Source: CAVVZJ01 sp963752755
Lineage (GTDB): Bacteria > Planctomycetota > Planctomycetia > Isosphaerales > Isosphaeraceae
DNA: 64,000 bases
Reading direction: 5' to 3'
Assembly (NCBI GenBank): GCA_963752755.1
Contig: CAVVZJ010000001.1
Span: forward strand, 186,001 to 250,000
In this document: positions 28,001 to 39,433 of the stretch, piece by piece
Layout of the letters: each line of letters opens with the position of its first letter
Position numbering within the stretch: the stretch's first letter is position 1
Program-made: the position numbers and the translations under genes
Notes under the pieces: model-generated
What the model saw: the letters and a program-made list of their open reading frames with translations, nothing else
Databases searched by the model: none
What the model was told of the DNA's origin: nothing

Positions 28001-28583
28001 CGTCGCCTTCAGCCCGGATGGCCGGCTGCTCGCCTCCGCCGGCTCCGACCGCACCATCCGACTCTGGGACGTGGCCACGCGACGCGGCCTGCGGACGCTC
28101 GACGGCCATTCGGACACGGTCCAGCAGGTGGACTTCAGTCCCGACGGCCGCACGCTGGCCTCGGTCAGCGCCGACCGCACGGTGCGACTCTGGGACGTCG
28201 CGCGGGCGGAGGAGATCTGGTCCTCGCGGGGGGCCGTGAAGGTCGCGGCGTTGGCCTTCGCACCCGACGGTCGCACCCTCTTCTGGGCCCACGAGGACGG
28301 CGTGATCCAGGGTTGGGACCTGGCCCGGCAGCGACCGCTCGCGCCGCTGCACAGCGAGCACGGCGACGAGCTGCTTTGCCTCGCCTTCTCTCCCGACGGC
28401 CGGACCCTCGCCGCGGCCGGCAAGTCGGGGACCGTCCACCTCTGGGACCCGATCGTCGGTCAGGAGATTCTGACCCTGGAAGGCCACCCCTGCCAGGTCA
28501 ACGCCCTGGCCTTCTCGCCCGATGGTTCGGCGCTGGCGGCGTGCTGGCACGACGGGACCGTCCGGCTGATGCGGTCCCGCTAG
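25002..28583 (+). CDS. Membrane Ser/Thr protein kinase with WD40 repeats
   Basis: A 1193-residue Hanks-type kinase. Residues 1-85 are an acidic/Leu-rich helical N-terminus. The kinase domain runs from about 87 to 410: REVGRGGMGIVYEAE (P-loop), VALKIL (Lys), HRDIKPANLMLD near 261 (catalytic loop), DFGLAQ, and MSPEQTM. A single transmembrane segment (ALVVSVALFAVLALVALAG, near 425-447) and a short coiled coil follow. From about 545 to the end there are WD40 repeats, with FSPDGRTLA and LWDVAT-type endings, forming one or two beta-propellers outside the membrane. Its start overlaps the sigma factor stop, implying a shared regulatory circuit in which the propeller senses a signal and the kinase acts on the sigma factor. 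The stop is TAG. Confidence 0.92.
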   Translation: MSDGRGESPSDTNADAALAAWVAELAERLEGGEPVDLDAIAEAHPEGAEELRRLLPTIRRMASFGEAVRHSPDPNEAPGRSPAEAGLGTLGDFRLLREVGRGGMGIVYEAEQISLRRRVALKILPLAGALDPRHHQRFLLEARAAACLHHNHIVPVHAVGSERGVPYYAMQFIDGYTLAQVLRELRGHEEDGLDPGSLAASAMATARTMTWAGEPSLPATVATGTSPGASNRDRRYIRAVAEQGRRVAEALDHAHSRGVLHRDIKPANLMLDLAGHLWVTDFGLAQIQGDSHLTLTGDVVGTLRYMSPEQTMARRGLIDGRTDIYSLGATLYELLTLRPVFDGGDRSEILRKIAQDEPTPLRKLNAAVPRDLETIVHKTLAKEPSDRYATARELADDLGRFLDARPIAARPPGRLERLGKWARRNRALVVSVALFAVLALVALAGALIWSNNWLSHHNERLRIERDRARKLSGQLKDQRDLAEERRRIADRHLHAFRLRQAADELRARRFEEAQQILRNGRPGPGEDDPREFAWHYLWRESRKEVAVLSERTEQVVMLALSPDGRTLATGDRDGTIRLRDPETGRVAMTLRGHEWGLSHLAFSPDGRRLASVGLHTLSPPLRGEALLWEIDSGRLLARLEGFSDRDVDHIAFDARGERLWADSWDEGGHRRLGSWDVSTDPAHPRLTWSRLTEEARRPRAGDGPIAALEGTAFGFRLHDLENAVRLGWTGAIDRDQFAASSPDGRLLGVGAGHWNVVWEVTTGRERARYVSPPEPCLTAIRFSPDNRYLAIEFCGGRLDILDLRTGAVRTIPPAVIDPRPSQSLAFSPDSRFLAWNVSKQGSPQPTKVWQLDPWGEVASYPGALGFAYPLLFTSDGRSLIVCVNYAAVRWDFLPTPEPGQPEGHGDESWAAVFSSDGRLLATGSDDTDDPRTLKVWDAATGRLLRGWKAHEATTAALAFQPGGRLLASAGLLPRENLRLWDADTGRLLATLDGHTDRVRTVAFSPDGRLLASAGSDRTIRLWDVATRRGLRTLDGHSDTVQQVDFSPDGRTLASVSADRTVRLWDVARAEEIWSSRGAVKVAALAFAPDGRTLFWAHEDGVIQGWDLARQRPLAPLHSEHGDELLCLAFSPDGRTLAAAGKSGTVHLWDPIVGQEILTLEGHPCQVNALAFSPDGSALAACWHDGTVRLMRSR

Positions 28584-28612
28584 CGCCCGGCATCGTTCCG
28601 GGCGATCCGGCA

Positions 28613-31600
28613 TCAGATCGGCCAGAGCCGCTTACGGGCGACGGTGATCGACTGCTCGCCGACCAAGGGGAGTTCATAACGGATCTCCAGGTAAGCGTCG
28701 ATGACTGGATCGCCGGTATTGGTGAAGGGGTTGTTGGCGTCGATCTGATCGATCCGGATGACGCCCTGGGCATCCTGACCCTCCAGACCCAGCCAGAGCT
28801 TGCCCTCCAGGCGGCCGTCCTGGCCCAGGTTGGATACCTCCGGGACGCCGGCGAAGACGCCGATGAGGGAGTCGAGCCCGATGAGCACGACCGCGGGGTT
28901 GCCGTTGGGGTCGGTCAGGCCGGCGTGGACGCTGAAGCCGTCCAGTAGGTCGCCGGTCGTGAAGCCCCGCGTGTCGAACCCGATGGAGATCCCCGTTTGG
29001 ACGCTCAGTGTGATCTTTGCATCCACATAGATTACGCCGGGGACGACGTAGCCGATCTCCTCGTGAGTCAGGCTCAGGTCGAGGTTCGGGACCGTCCAGG
29101 AGATCAGCGGCACGGGCACGTCGGGGTTCACGAGAAGGTTGAGGAGCGAAATCGGGTTGTCGAGGAACGGGAAGCCCACGCCGACCGAGTCGAGGCTCCG
29201 GAACGTGCTCGAAAGGAGACGCATCTCCCCATCCGGGTCCTGCGACTGGGTGACGCTGAAGGCCGCCGGCGAGGAGCCGTTCCAGGCACCGGCCCGCAGG
29301 TCGGTGTCGATCCGGAAGCTGCCGAGGTCGAGGAGGCCCTCGAATCCGTTCACCGACAGATTGTTGATGGTCTGGATGGCGTGCAGGAATCGATCCTGGC
29401 TGGGACTGTGGAAGTACTCGGCGATCAGGTCCTCGAACGTGATGGAGTATCCAGCCACTTCCGACAGGATGGGGACGTCGGTCAACAGGAAATCCACGAC
29501 CGGCTGAAGCCCCTGCGTAACCCCCTGGAGCTTCGAGAGGACGGGCGCGAGCATGCTGTCGAAATAGGAGCCGAGGTCGAGCCGGAAGGTGTCGAATGCA
29601 ATCGTCGGGGCGTCCCCGAACGCCCCCGGCGCGGATGGGTCGGCGCCGTTGAAGTCCCAGTCGATGTTGAAGTTGCTGGAGAACTTCGGGTTGATGAACA
29701 GGCCGTCACCGAAGCTCGCGGAGAGGACCGTGTTGACGTCGGCCCGGCCGGCGAGGCTCGTCTGGCTGGAGGCGTGGCCCGAGGCGTCCACCGAGAAGTT
29801 GACTCGGTAATCCCCGGTGAACGAGGAGGGGTTCGCCGGATTGTCCTTCAACTCGATCTTGAGCACGCCGAGCTTGCCCACGGCGTCGAAGCCCGGCAGT
29901 GAGGCGCCGAGGAGGATGTCCAGGTGCGAATCGGGCAGGGATACGGCGGGCGTGCCACCGGCGGTCTGAGACACGGCCAGATTGAGCTGCACGTCGAACC
30001 CGAAGGTGGTCTTCACCCCGCCCGCCGTGTTGAGGTGCAGCGGGAGGCCCGGCAGCGCCAGGTCCAGGTCGGTCGAGCCGGCGTCGGCCGAGGCGTTGCG
30101 GTGCAGGTGGAGCGAGATCGTGAGGGTGCCGCCCGTATCGTTGACGGTGATGTCCGAAGGCGTGACGGGGTAGCCGAGTCCGAGCTCGCTCACCAGCAGG
30201 TTCCGCCGTTCGGCCCGAGGGCATCGAAGATGGCCGACTGGATCGTCTGGACGTGGACGCCGCCGATCGCGTCGGCGAGCGATGTCTGGAAGCTCTGGAG
30301 GAGGCGATCCAGGTAGGCCGAGCCCGACGGCGTGCCGAGGAACGGGATGGCCTTCGCGCCGATCTGGCCCGAGGCGACGGAGGCGAACCCGGCCAGCGCG
30401 GGGCCGAGAGCGGCGGCGAGCGTCTCGAAGGTGTCGTCGGTGCTCACGAACACGCCGGCGGGCAGGCTGGAGACGTTAAGCCCGCGGTTGTTGATGGTCC
30501 GCAGGCTCGTGAACGAGTTGCCCCCGGCGAGGTTGAGGCGCCCGTCCGTGGCCACCTGGGTGAGCCCCGTGCCGCCCATCGAGCCGCCCGACCACGTCAG
30601 CGTGCCGTGGATCGTCAGGTCGGCCGGCCCCCCGAGCTGTCCGCTCTCCAGCGTCAGGTTCGCGGCCGAGACGGGTCCGTCGATGTTCAAGGTCCCACCG
30701 CGGATTGCGGCCTCGCCGGCGCCCGTGATCGCGGTGCCGTCGCCGAGCGAGAAGACTGGGACTAGGGGACTGCCGACGACCGGCGAGAATTCGAGAGTGG
30801 CCCCGGCGCCGATGCTGAAACTCCCGGTGCTCGAACCCATTTCGATCGCCAACGTGCCGGCCAGGATCGAGACTGAGCCCGAGTTGTTGAAGACGCTGGA
30901 CGACCGGGCCGTCCCGGCCCCCGCGGACTTGATCAGCGTACCCTCGTTGAGGAAGGAGCCCTGCCAGTTGAACGAGCCGTCAGTCGCAAGCTCGAACAGG
31001 CCGCCAGGCTGGTTCTCAATGGTTCCGCTGGAACCGAGCACGTCGAACTGGGGGCCCGACCAGGTCCAGTGCCCCTGGTTGGTCGCCGTGTCGAAGTCGA
31101 GTCGGAGGGGGCCGACACCCGACCAGTTCAGGGACCCCCGATTCGCCAGGACCTCGCCGCCGCCGAAGAACGAGAGCGCTCCGGAACCGGCCCGGTTCAG
31201 GGTCCCCTCGTTCGTGAGCGAGGAATAGGCGAAGGTCGCCGAGCCAGCGTCGGCAAACGTCAAAAGCCCGGTGTTGCGGAGGCTGGCGCCCTCCTTCAGC
31301 GACATGAACCCGGCGTTTGTCACGACGCCGTCGCCCGAGACGATCAGGTTCGTGTCATCGACAACGACGCTCCCCCCGACCGACATCGAGCCGGTGGCGT
31401 TGACCGTCCCGGGGCCGTTCATGGCGCCGCCGTTCCACGTCAACTCGGCGACGCTGAGCGTCCCGGGCCCGCTGACGACGCCCGAGTCGAACAGGATGTA
31501 GGTCGCCGTGACTGAGCCCTGGATGGCCACTGTCGCACCGTCGATCTTCACCGTGCCGGCGCCGGTCAGCGACGTGCCGTCGTTCATGGTGTCATCGCCG

Positions 31601-34600
31601 CTCGGGAGGAGCAGGTTCGCGCCCGCAGCGACGTTGAAGTTCGCACCCTGGCCGCTGGAACCGGATCGCGACAGCGAGAGGGTGCCCGACTCGACGGTGA
31701 TCGTACCACTATTGGTCCAGGGCACGTCGATCACCAGGGTACGGGCCGACCCCTGCTTGAGGAATGTGCCCTCGTTGTGGAACGAGGGCACACGGGAGCC
31801 GACGGAGTCGCCGTAGGTGATCGACTGGTCCCCCGTCGCCGTCAAGGTTCCCGAAGCCAGGTTGTCGATTTTCGCATTGTCCGAGAGGGTCAGCGATCCC
31901 GAGCCGCTCCAGGTCCATTCGCCGTCGTTGAGCCATTGGGAGCCCGAGAGCCAGATCGCCCCAAGGCCATTCCAGGTCAGGCTCCCTGTATTGATCAAAT
32001 TGCCAGCGTAGTAGGCATCGAGTTCGCCTGTACCCACCAGGTTCACGGTGCCGGAATTGGTCCATAGGTCGCCGACCGTGATCGCGCCCGTCCCCGCCAT
32101 GTTGATCGTGCCGGAATTGGTCCAGGGACCGAAGACCTGGAGGGGTGCGGGGCCGTCCACGGTGAGTTGATTCGAATTGTTCCAGGCCGAGCTGGCCAGA
32201 TAGACGAGGCCACTGCCGCTCAGCGTCATGCTCCCCGTATTGGTCCAGGTGGATTGCTCGAACTGGAGCCCACCCGTCCCCTCCCAGGTAAAAATTCCCG
32301 AGTTGTTCCAGGCCCCCCCCGAGGACACCTTGGTCAGCCCCGCCGTCGTCAGGTCGAAGCTCCCCTGCGTGTTCAGGGTGCGGCCAATGACGTCGCGTTC
32401 GACGTTTCCAGGAAGGCTCAAGACCCCGGTGACCGTCGTCTGCCCGGTCCCCGTCATGGGTCCGGTGACCCAGATCAGGTCCGTGACCGTGAGCGATCCG
32501 CCGCCCGTCAGGAGGCCGCTGTCGAATTCCAACTTCGACGCCGTGACCGATGGTCCATCAATGCGAATCGTGGCACCCTGGATGAAGACCCCGTCGCCGA
32601 AGATGGACGTCGCCCCTCCCATCACGTAGGTGATGTTCGCGGGGAAGATGAGCTTCCCTCCGCCCGAGGTGCCGAATGCCGACGAGTCCGTGCTCGTCCC
32701 CCCACCGTCGAATTGGAGTGTTCCCGAGGCGACCTCGACGCGGCCGGCGCCGGCCTGGTTGAACACCACGGGGGAGCTGTAGGAGTAGGCCACACCCACC
32801 TCGCTCGTGCCCGGGCCGCCGGTCTTGCTGAAGACGCCGTAGTTGGTGATCGTGCCGCCCGAGGGGCTGCCGACGTAGCCGTAGATCGAGCAGTCGGTGG
32901 TGATCGCGAACGAGGCCCCCGGCTCGTTGACCAGGGTGCCCCCGGACACGAAGAACAGGCCGGGATAGTAGGAGTAAGGGCCGTTGGGGGTATCGGCGAA
33001 GGTGGCGACGCCGGAGTTGCGCAGCGTGCGTTGCGTCAATACCTGTTCATAGCCGGAGATGGCCAGCGTGCCCTGAACGACGGTGACGCCGACGCCCGAC
33101 ATCGTCCCACCCGTCCAGGTGAGGTTCGTGATCGACACCGTGCCCGGGCCGGTCAGGGTGCCGTCGCTGATCGCAGCCGAGGCGGACGAGGCGGCGGCGT
33201 CGAAGGCCGCCGTCCCACCATCGATCAGGGTCGTGCCGGTAACACCGTAGGTGCCGTCGATCGTCACGGTCCCCGCGCGGAACTCGACCTTGCCAGCGCC
33301 GGAAATCCCGGAGGTGGCCGTGACGGCGAAGGTGCCCCCGCCGAAGCCGAGCGTGGTGTTGGGGTCGGCGACCAGCGTGCCGGTGCCGCCGAGCGTCCCG
33401 CCGCCATCGAAGACCAGCTTGCCCGAGGCCACCTCGACGCGGCCGGCGCCGGCCTGGTTGAACACCACGGGGGAGCTGTAGGAGTAGGCCACACCCACCT
33501 CGCTCGTGCCCGGGCCGCCGGTCTTGCTGAAGACGCCGTAGTTGGTGATCGTGCCGCCCGAGGGGCTGCCGACGTAGCCGTAGATCGAGCAGTCGGTGGT
33601 GATCGCGAACGAGGCCCCCGGCTCGTTGACCAGGGTGCCCCCGGACACGAAGAACAGGCCGGGATAGTAGGAGTAAGGCCCGTTGGGGGTGTCGGCGAAG
33701 GTGGCGACGCCGGAGTTGCGCAGCGTGCGTTGCGTCAACACCTGTTCATAGCCGGAGATGGCCAGCGTGCCCGAACGCCACGGTCGTGCGCCGGTCCCGA
33801 CATCGTCCCGCCCGTCCAGGTCATGGCGTTGGAGACGGTGAAGGAGCCCGGACCGGTCAACACGCCGACGCTAATCGCAGCCGAGGCGGACGACGCATCC
33901 CCGTCGAAGGCCGCCGTCCCACCATCGATCAGGGTCGTGCCGGTAACACCGTAGGTGCCGTCGATCGTCACGGTCCCCGCGCGGAACTCGACATCGCCGG
34001 CCCCGGCGATCCCGCTGGTCGCGGCGACCTGCGAACGTGCCCTCCGCCGAAGCCGAGCGTGGTGTTGGGGTCGGCGACCAGCGTGCCGGTGCCGCCGAGC
34101 GTCCCGCCGCCATCGAAGACCAGCTTGCCCGAGGCGACCTCGACGCGGCCGGCGCCGGCCTGGTTGAACACCACGGGGGAGCTGTAGGAGTAGGCCACAC
34201 CCACCTCGCTCGTGCCCGGGCCGCCGGTCTTGCTGAAGACGCCGTAGTTGGTGATCGTGCCGCCCGAGGGGCTGCCGACGTAGCCGTAGATCGAGCAGTC
34301 GGTGGTGATCGCGAACGAGGCCCCCGGCTCGTTGACCAGGGTGCCCCCGGACACGAAGAACAGGCCGGGATAGTAGGAGTAAGGGCCGTTGGGGGTATCG
34401 GCGAAGGTGGCGACGCCGGAGTTGCGCAGCGTGCGTTGCGTCGATACCTGTTCATAGCCGGAGATGGCCAGCGTGCCCTGAACGACGGTGACGCCGACGC
34501 CCGACATCGTCCCACCCGTCCAGGTGAGGTTCGTGATCGACACCGTGCCCGGGCCGGTCAGGGTGCCGTCGCTGATCGCAGCCGAGGCGGACGAGGCGGC

Positions 34601-37600
34601 GGCGTCGAAGGCCGCCGTCCCACCATCGATCAGGGTCGTGCCGGTAACACCGTAGGTGCCGTCGATCGTCACGGTCCCCGCGCGGAACTCGACCTTGCCA
34701 GCGCCGGAAATCCCGGAGGTGGCCGTGACGGCGAAGGTGCCCCCGCCGAAGCCGAGCGTGGTGTTGGGGTCGGCGACCAGCGTGCCGGTGCCGCCGAGCG
34801 TCCCGCCGCCATCGAAGACCAGCTTGCCCGAGGCGACCTCGACGCGGCCGGCGCCGGCCTGGTTGAACACCACGGGGGAGCTGTAGGAGTAGGCCACACC
34901 CACCTCGCTCGTGCCCGGGCCGCCGGTCTTGCTGAAGACGCCGTAGTTGGTGATCGTGCCGCCCGAGGGGCTGCCGACGTAGCCGTAGATCGAGCAGTCG
35001 GTGGTGATCGCGAACGAGGCCCCCGGCTCGTTGACCAGGGTGCCCCCGGACACGAAGAACAGGCCGGGATAGTAGGAGTAAGGGCCGTTGGGGGTATCGG
35101 CGAAGGTGGCGACGCCGGAGTTGCGCAGCGTGCGTTGCGTCAATACCTGTTCATAGCCGGAGATGGCCAGCGTGCCCTGAACGACGGTGACGCCGACGCC
35201 CGACATCGTCCCACCCGTCCAGGTGAGGTTCGTGATCGACACCGTGCCCGGGCCGGTCAGGGTGCCGTCGCTGATCGCAGCCGAGGCGGACGAGGCGGCG
35301 GCGTCGAAGGCCGCCGTCCCACCATCGATCAGGGTCGTGCCGGTAACACCGTAGGTGCCGTCGATCGTCACGGTCCCCGCGCGGAACTCGACCTTGCCAG
35401 CGCCGGAAATCCCGGAGGTGGCCGTGACGGCGAAGGTGCCCCCGCCGAAGCCGAGCGTGGTGTTGGGGTCGGCGACCAGCGTGCCGGTGCCGCCGAGCGT
35501 CCCGCCGCCATCGAAGACCAGCTTGCCCGAGGCCACCTCGACGCGGCCGGCGCCGGCCTGGTTGAACACCACGGGGGAGCTGTAGGAGTAGGCCACACCC
35601 ACCTCGCTCGTGCCCGGGCCGCCGGTCTTGCTGAAGACGCCGTAGTTGGTGATCGTGCCGCCCGAGGGGCTGCCGACGTAGCCGTAGATCGAGCAGTCGG
35701 TGGTGATCGCGAACGAGGCCCCCGGCTCGTTGACCAGGGTGCCCCCGGACACGAAGAACAGGCCGGGATAGTAGGAGTAAGGCCCGTTGGGGGTGTCGGC
35801 GAAGGTGGCGACGCCGGAGTTGCGCAGCGTGCGTTGCGTCAACACCTGTTCATAGCCGGAGATGGCCAGCGTGCCCAGCGCCACGGTCGTGCCCGGTCCC
35901 GACATCGTCCCGCCCGTCCAGGTCATGGCGTTGGAGACGGTGAAGGAGCCCGGACCGGTCAACACGCCGACGCTAATCGCAGCCGAGGCGGACGACGCAT
36001 CCCCGTCGAAGGCCGCCGTCCCACCATCGATCAGGGTCGTGCCGGTAACACCGTAGGTGCCGTCGATCGTCACGGTCCCCGCGCGGAACTCGACATCCCC
36101 GGCCCCGGCGATCCCGCTGGTCGCGGCGACCTGGAACGTCCCTCCGCCGAAGCCGAGCGTGGTGTTGGGGTCGGCGACCAGCGTGCCGGTGCCGCCGAGC
36201 GTCCCGCCGCCATCGAAGACCAGCTTGCCCGAGGCGACCTCGACGCGGCCGGCGCCGGCCTGGTTGAACACCACGGGGGAGCTGTAGGAGTAGGCCACAC
36301 CCACCTCGCTCGTGCCCGGGCCGCCGGTCTTGCTGAAGACGCCGTAGTTGGTGATCGTGCCGCCCGAGGGGCTGCCGACGTAGCCGTAGATCGAGCAGTC
36401 GGTGGTGATCGCGAACGAGGCCCCCGGCTCGTTGACCAGGGTGCCCCCGGACACGAAGAACAGGCCGGGATAGTAGGAGTAAGGGCCGTTGGGGGTATCG
36501 GCGAAGGTGGCGACGCCGGAGTTGCGCAGCGTGCGTTGCGTCAATACCTGTTCATAGCCGGAGATGGCCAGCGTGCCCTGAACGACGGTGACGCCGACGC
36601 CCGACATCGTCCCACCCGTCCAGGTGAGGTTCGTGATCGACACCGTGCCCGGGCCGGTCAGGGTGCCGTCGCTGATCGCAGCCGAGGCGGACGAGGCGGC
36701 GGCGTCGAAGGCCGCCGTCCCACCATCGATCAGGGTCGTGCCGGTAACACCGTAGGTGCCGTCGATCGTCACGGTCCCCGCGCGGAACTCGACCTTGCCA
36801 GCGCCGGAAATCCCGGAGGTGGCCGTGACGGCGAAGGTGCCCCCGCCGAAGCCGAGCGTGGTGTTGGGGTCGGCGACCAGCGTGCCGGTGCCGCCGAGCG
36901 TCCCGCCGCCATCGAAGACCAGCTTGCCCGAGGCCACCTCGACGCGGCCGGCGCCGGCCTGGTTGAACACCACGGGGGAGCTGTAGGAGTAGGCCACACC
37001 CACCTCGCTCGTGCCCGGGCCGCCGGTCTTGCTGAAGACGCCGTAGTTGGTGATCGTGCCGCCCGAGGGGCTGCCGACGTAGCCGTAGATCGAGCAGTCG
37101 GTGGTGATCGCGAACGAGGCCCCCGGCTCGTTGACCAGGGTGCCCCCGGACACGAAGAACAGGCCGGGATAGTAGGAGTAAGGCCCGTTGGGGGTGTCGG
37201 CGAAGGTGGCGACGCCGGAGTTGCGCAGCGTGCGTTGCGTCAACACCTGTTCATAGCCGGAGATGGCCAGCGTGCCCAGCGCCACGGTCGTGCCCGGTCC
37301 CGACATCGTCCCACCCGTCCAGGTGAGGTTCGTGATCGACACCGTGCCCGGGCCGGTGATCGTCCCGCTGTCCATCGTGACGTTGGAGACGGAGGCGGAC
37401 CCCGACACCGTGACCGTGGCATTGTTGGTGATCGATGTCATGCCGGCCCCGGTGATGGCGCCCGCATTGAGGGCGACCCTGTCGCAGTAGAAGGTGACGG
37501 CGGACCCCGAGGCCAGGGCCATCGAGCCGCCGAGGGTCACGTCGGCCGAGAACCACAGGGAGCCAATCTCGACGGAGCTCGCCCCTGTGTTGGTGAAGGG

Positions 37601-38350
37601 CACCGCGATGGTGGTGGTCCCGGCGAGGGTCGTCTTGCGGAAGGTCCCCGCATTGGTGAAGGAGGGGGCCGCGCCGGCGCCGCTCACGATCGACGCGTTG
37701 CCCATCGCCTGGAAGGTGCCGCCCGCGAGGTTGTTCAGCGCCGCGCCGTTGGCCAGCACGAGATTCCCGGAACCGGACCACGTCGCCGCGCCGGCGTTGT
37801 TCAGGGTCCGGCCGTCGAGCGTCCGCGAGCCGTTGGCCCGCAGCGTCATCGTCCCTCCCGCGACGATGGTGGTCGAGCCCGGGCCGGTCATCGTGCCGAT
37901 GGTCCAGATCAGCGAGTTCAGTTTGACGCTTCCCGCTCCGGAGAGGGCCCCTCCCGCGATCGACAAGGCGTTGGTGATCGTGGACGGCCCGTCGAGCTTC
38001 AGCGTCCCGGCCGAGAGTGCGATGGCCGCCTTGCTCGTGAGGCTGCCCACCTCGTCGGTCGTGTTCAGGTTGTGCGTGATCGTGATGCCCGGGTAGTTGA
38101 TGACGGCATTGTCGAGTGGCCCAGGAAGGACACCCCCGCTCCAGTTGCTCGCCGTGTCCCAATCACCACCCAAGGGATTGATCCAAGTGATCGTGGACGG
38201 GACAACCCGGGTCTCAAGCGTCTCGAAGCCGAATCGCAACGGTGCGCGTCGGCGTGATCGCGGTCGCCGCCTGCAGGCCGAGCCGGTGGGTGACGAGGTG
38301 CGAGACCGAATCGGAAACCCAGGAAAGTCGAGCATGGTAGGTCTCTTCAA
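28613..38350 (-). CDS. Giant repeat-rich adhesin-like exported protein (about 3240 residues; three apparent frameshifts)
   Basis: Three long frames and one short linking frame read as one gene. The Arg-rich leader ends in FETLETRVVPS (42-52), then DWDTASNWSGGVLPGP, a motif of filamentous-haemagglutinin/autotransporter-like beta-solenoids, and GTLxNxG/TGTGxTTV-type strands for over 2000 residues. A block of seven near-identical copies lies at 32690-37270 (separate entry). The C-terminal 520 residues (28613-30193) are a distinct non-repetitive beta domain ending SITVARKRLWPI. Frame changes occur near 34030, 33775 and 30205. The first two each match two extra bases compared with an intact repeat copy; the third fits one lost base. 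It converges on the kinase gene, 29 bp away. Likely a cell-surface adhesin or matrix protein. Confidence 0.75.
32690..37270 (-). repeat. Array of near-identical 699/702-bp coding repeats (233/234 residues each)
   Basis: The phrase translating as LAISGYEQVLTQRTLRNSG recurs seven times, ending at 37264, 36565, 35863, 35164, 34465, 33759 and 33060. Spacings are 699, 702, 699, 699, 706 and 699 bp. Two unit types differ in their second half: A carries FAVTATSGISGAGKVEF and GVGVTVVQG; B carries FQVAATSGIAGAGDVEF and PGTTVALG. From the N-terminus the order is A-B-A-A-B-A. The 706-bp unit is a B unit with four extra bases that break the frame. Copies are almost identical at DNA level, pointing to recent duplication or gene conversion, and the copy number may be mis-assembled. 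Confidence 0.9.
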
Positions 38351-38485
38351 GGGGGGCTCTGGGCGAAATGGGTGGCGAGGTCACGACCGGTCTCGTTGCC
38401 GGTCAGGCCAGGGCCTTCGCCCGCCAAACCGGACGAACGCGGTGGGACCCGATCTCACATCGACGACGGTGCCGTTCGACGCGAT

Positions 38486-39187
38486 TCAGTTGAAGTCCTC
38501 TGTCCGAAATCGTTTCGGGAAACCGCATGTGAATCGCAGGCAGATCGCGAGCAGACAGCCCGAGAGAACAAGTGCGATGCTCGGCGGCTCGGGCACCGAG
38601 TTGGGAGCGGCGCCGACCGCGATAGAGGCCGGATCGGCGCTCACAGCGATGATTTGACCCAGGTCATTCATTGCCGCGAATGAACTGAACGACAGCATGG
38701 TGGCGTCCAGCCCGATCCGCAGGAGGGTGAACGAGTAGAAGCGTCCCTCGCTCGCGATCGGCAGAGTGCCGAAGATCGAGTCGTCGTAAAACGCGGTTAC
38801 GGTTCCGGCGCCGGTGCCGCTTGAGTCGAAGCCGACGACGCTGGGGACGATCGATCCGGCCTGGACCATCGGGTCGCTGAAGATGGTCGGGTTGTACTCG
38901 ACGGATGCCAACAGGAAACCAGCTGGCTCTGCCGACGCCCCTGAAACGCTGATCTCGAATGTGACCAGAGCTCCGACCTCGATGTTGTCGAGATGGTCCG
39001 GGCTTGAGATCGAGAGGGTGAGGCTGGATTCCGCACGTGCCGCGTTCGTGTGAACCAGGGAGAGGAGGAGCAGCACCGCTCCAACTCGTAAGAGGTCACC
39101 GAGTCTCTGCGCCCTCCGACGGCGACCGTCGCGCAGAGATGAGGCTTGCCATAGGCGGATCGTGGTTGCGTACATTCGGAGACTCAT
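38486..39187 (-). CDS. PEP-CTERM sorting-domain protein
   Basis: Exported protein of about 233 residues with a hydrophobic signal (VGAVLLLLSLVHTNAARAE), a beta-rich cohesin-like body (LTLSISSPDHLDN, VEYNPTIFSDP, SFTLLRIGLDATML) and a textbook PEP-CTERM end: VPEPPSIALVLSGCLLAICL followed by a basic tail. PEP-CTERM proteins are recognised by an exosortase and attached to the outside of the cell, usually with exopolysaccharide production. No exosortase gene lies in the window. Several in-frame ATGs precede the signal; I chose 39187 (MSLRMYATT), but 39175 is equally possible. It lies 135 bp upstream of the giant adhesin gene on the same strand. Confidence 0.75.
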   Translation of the reverse strand: MSLRMYATTIRLWQASSLRDGRRRRAQRLGDLLRVGAVLLLLSLVHTNAARAESSLTLSISSPDHLDNIEVGALVTFEISVSGASAEPAGFLLASVEYNPTIFSDPMVQAGSIVPSVVGFDSSGTGAGTVTAFYDDSIFGTLPIASEGRFYSFTLLRIGLDATMLSFSSFAAMNDLGQIIAVSADPASIAVGAAPNSVPEPPSIALVLSGCLLAICLRFTCGFPKRFRTEDFN

Positions 39188-39433
39188 CATCGAGGATGAA
39201 AATGGAGCGCAGGCCGGTGACCGCTGCAAAGGGACCCTGAGCCAGCCCGTCTCGATCGGCGGAATGACGGACGCGCCCGGCCCTTCTCTACACAATCCTG
39301 CGGTTTGCGGCCGGCCGTTACACAGATTCCGGACTTTCTGGATCGTTGCTGCTCTGCGGTCGCTATTCACAAGGTGGGAGAAGTGCCTCGTGGCCAACTC
39401 ATCGAATTCAGCAGCCCAAGGTAGTCGCATTGC

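Noticed and set aside
34037..38257. A 1406-codon open frame on the plus strand across the repeat array
   Set aside because: It is the antisense of the giant minus-strand adhesin gene. Its residues (GDGEGARTGQH-like, Arg/Gly/Asp-rich) have no protein character, and the opposite strand has clear beta-solenoid motifs.
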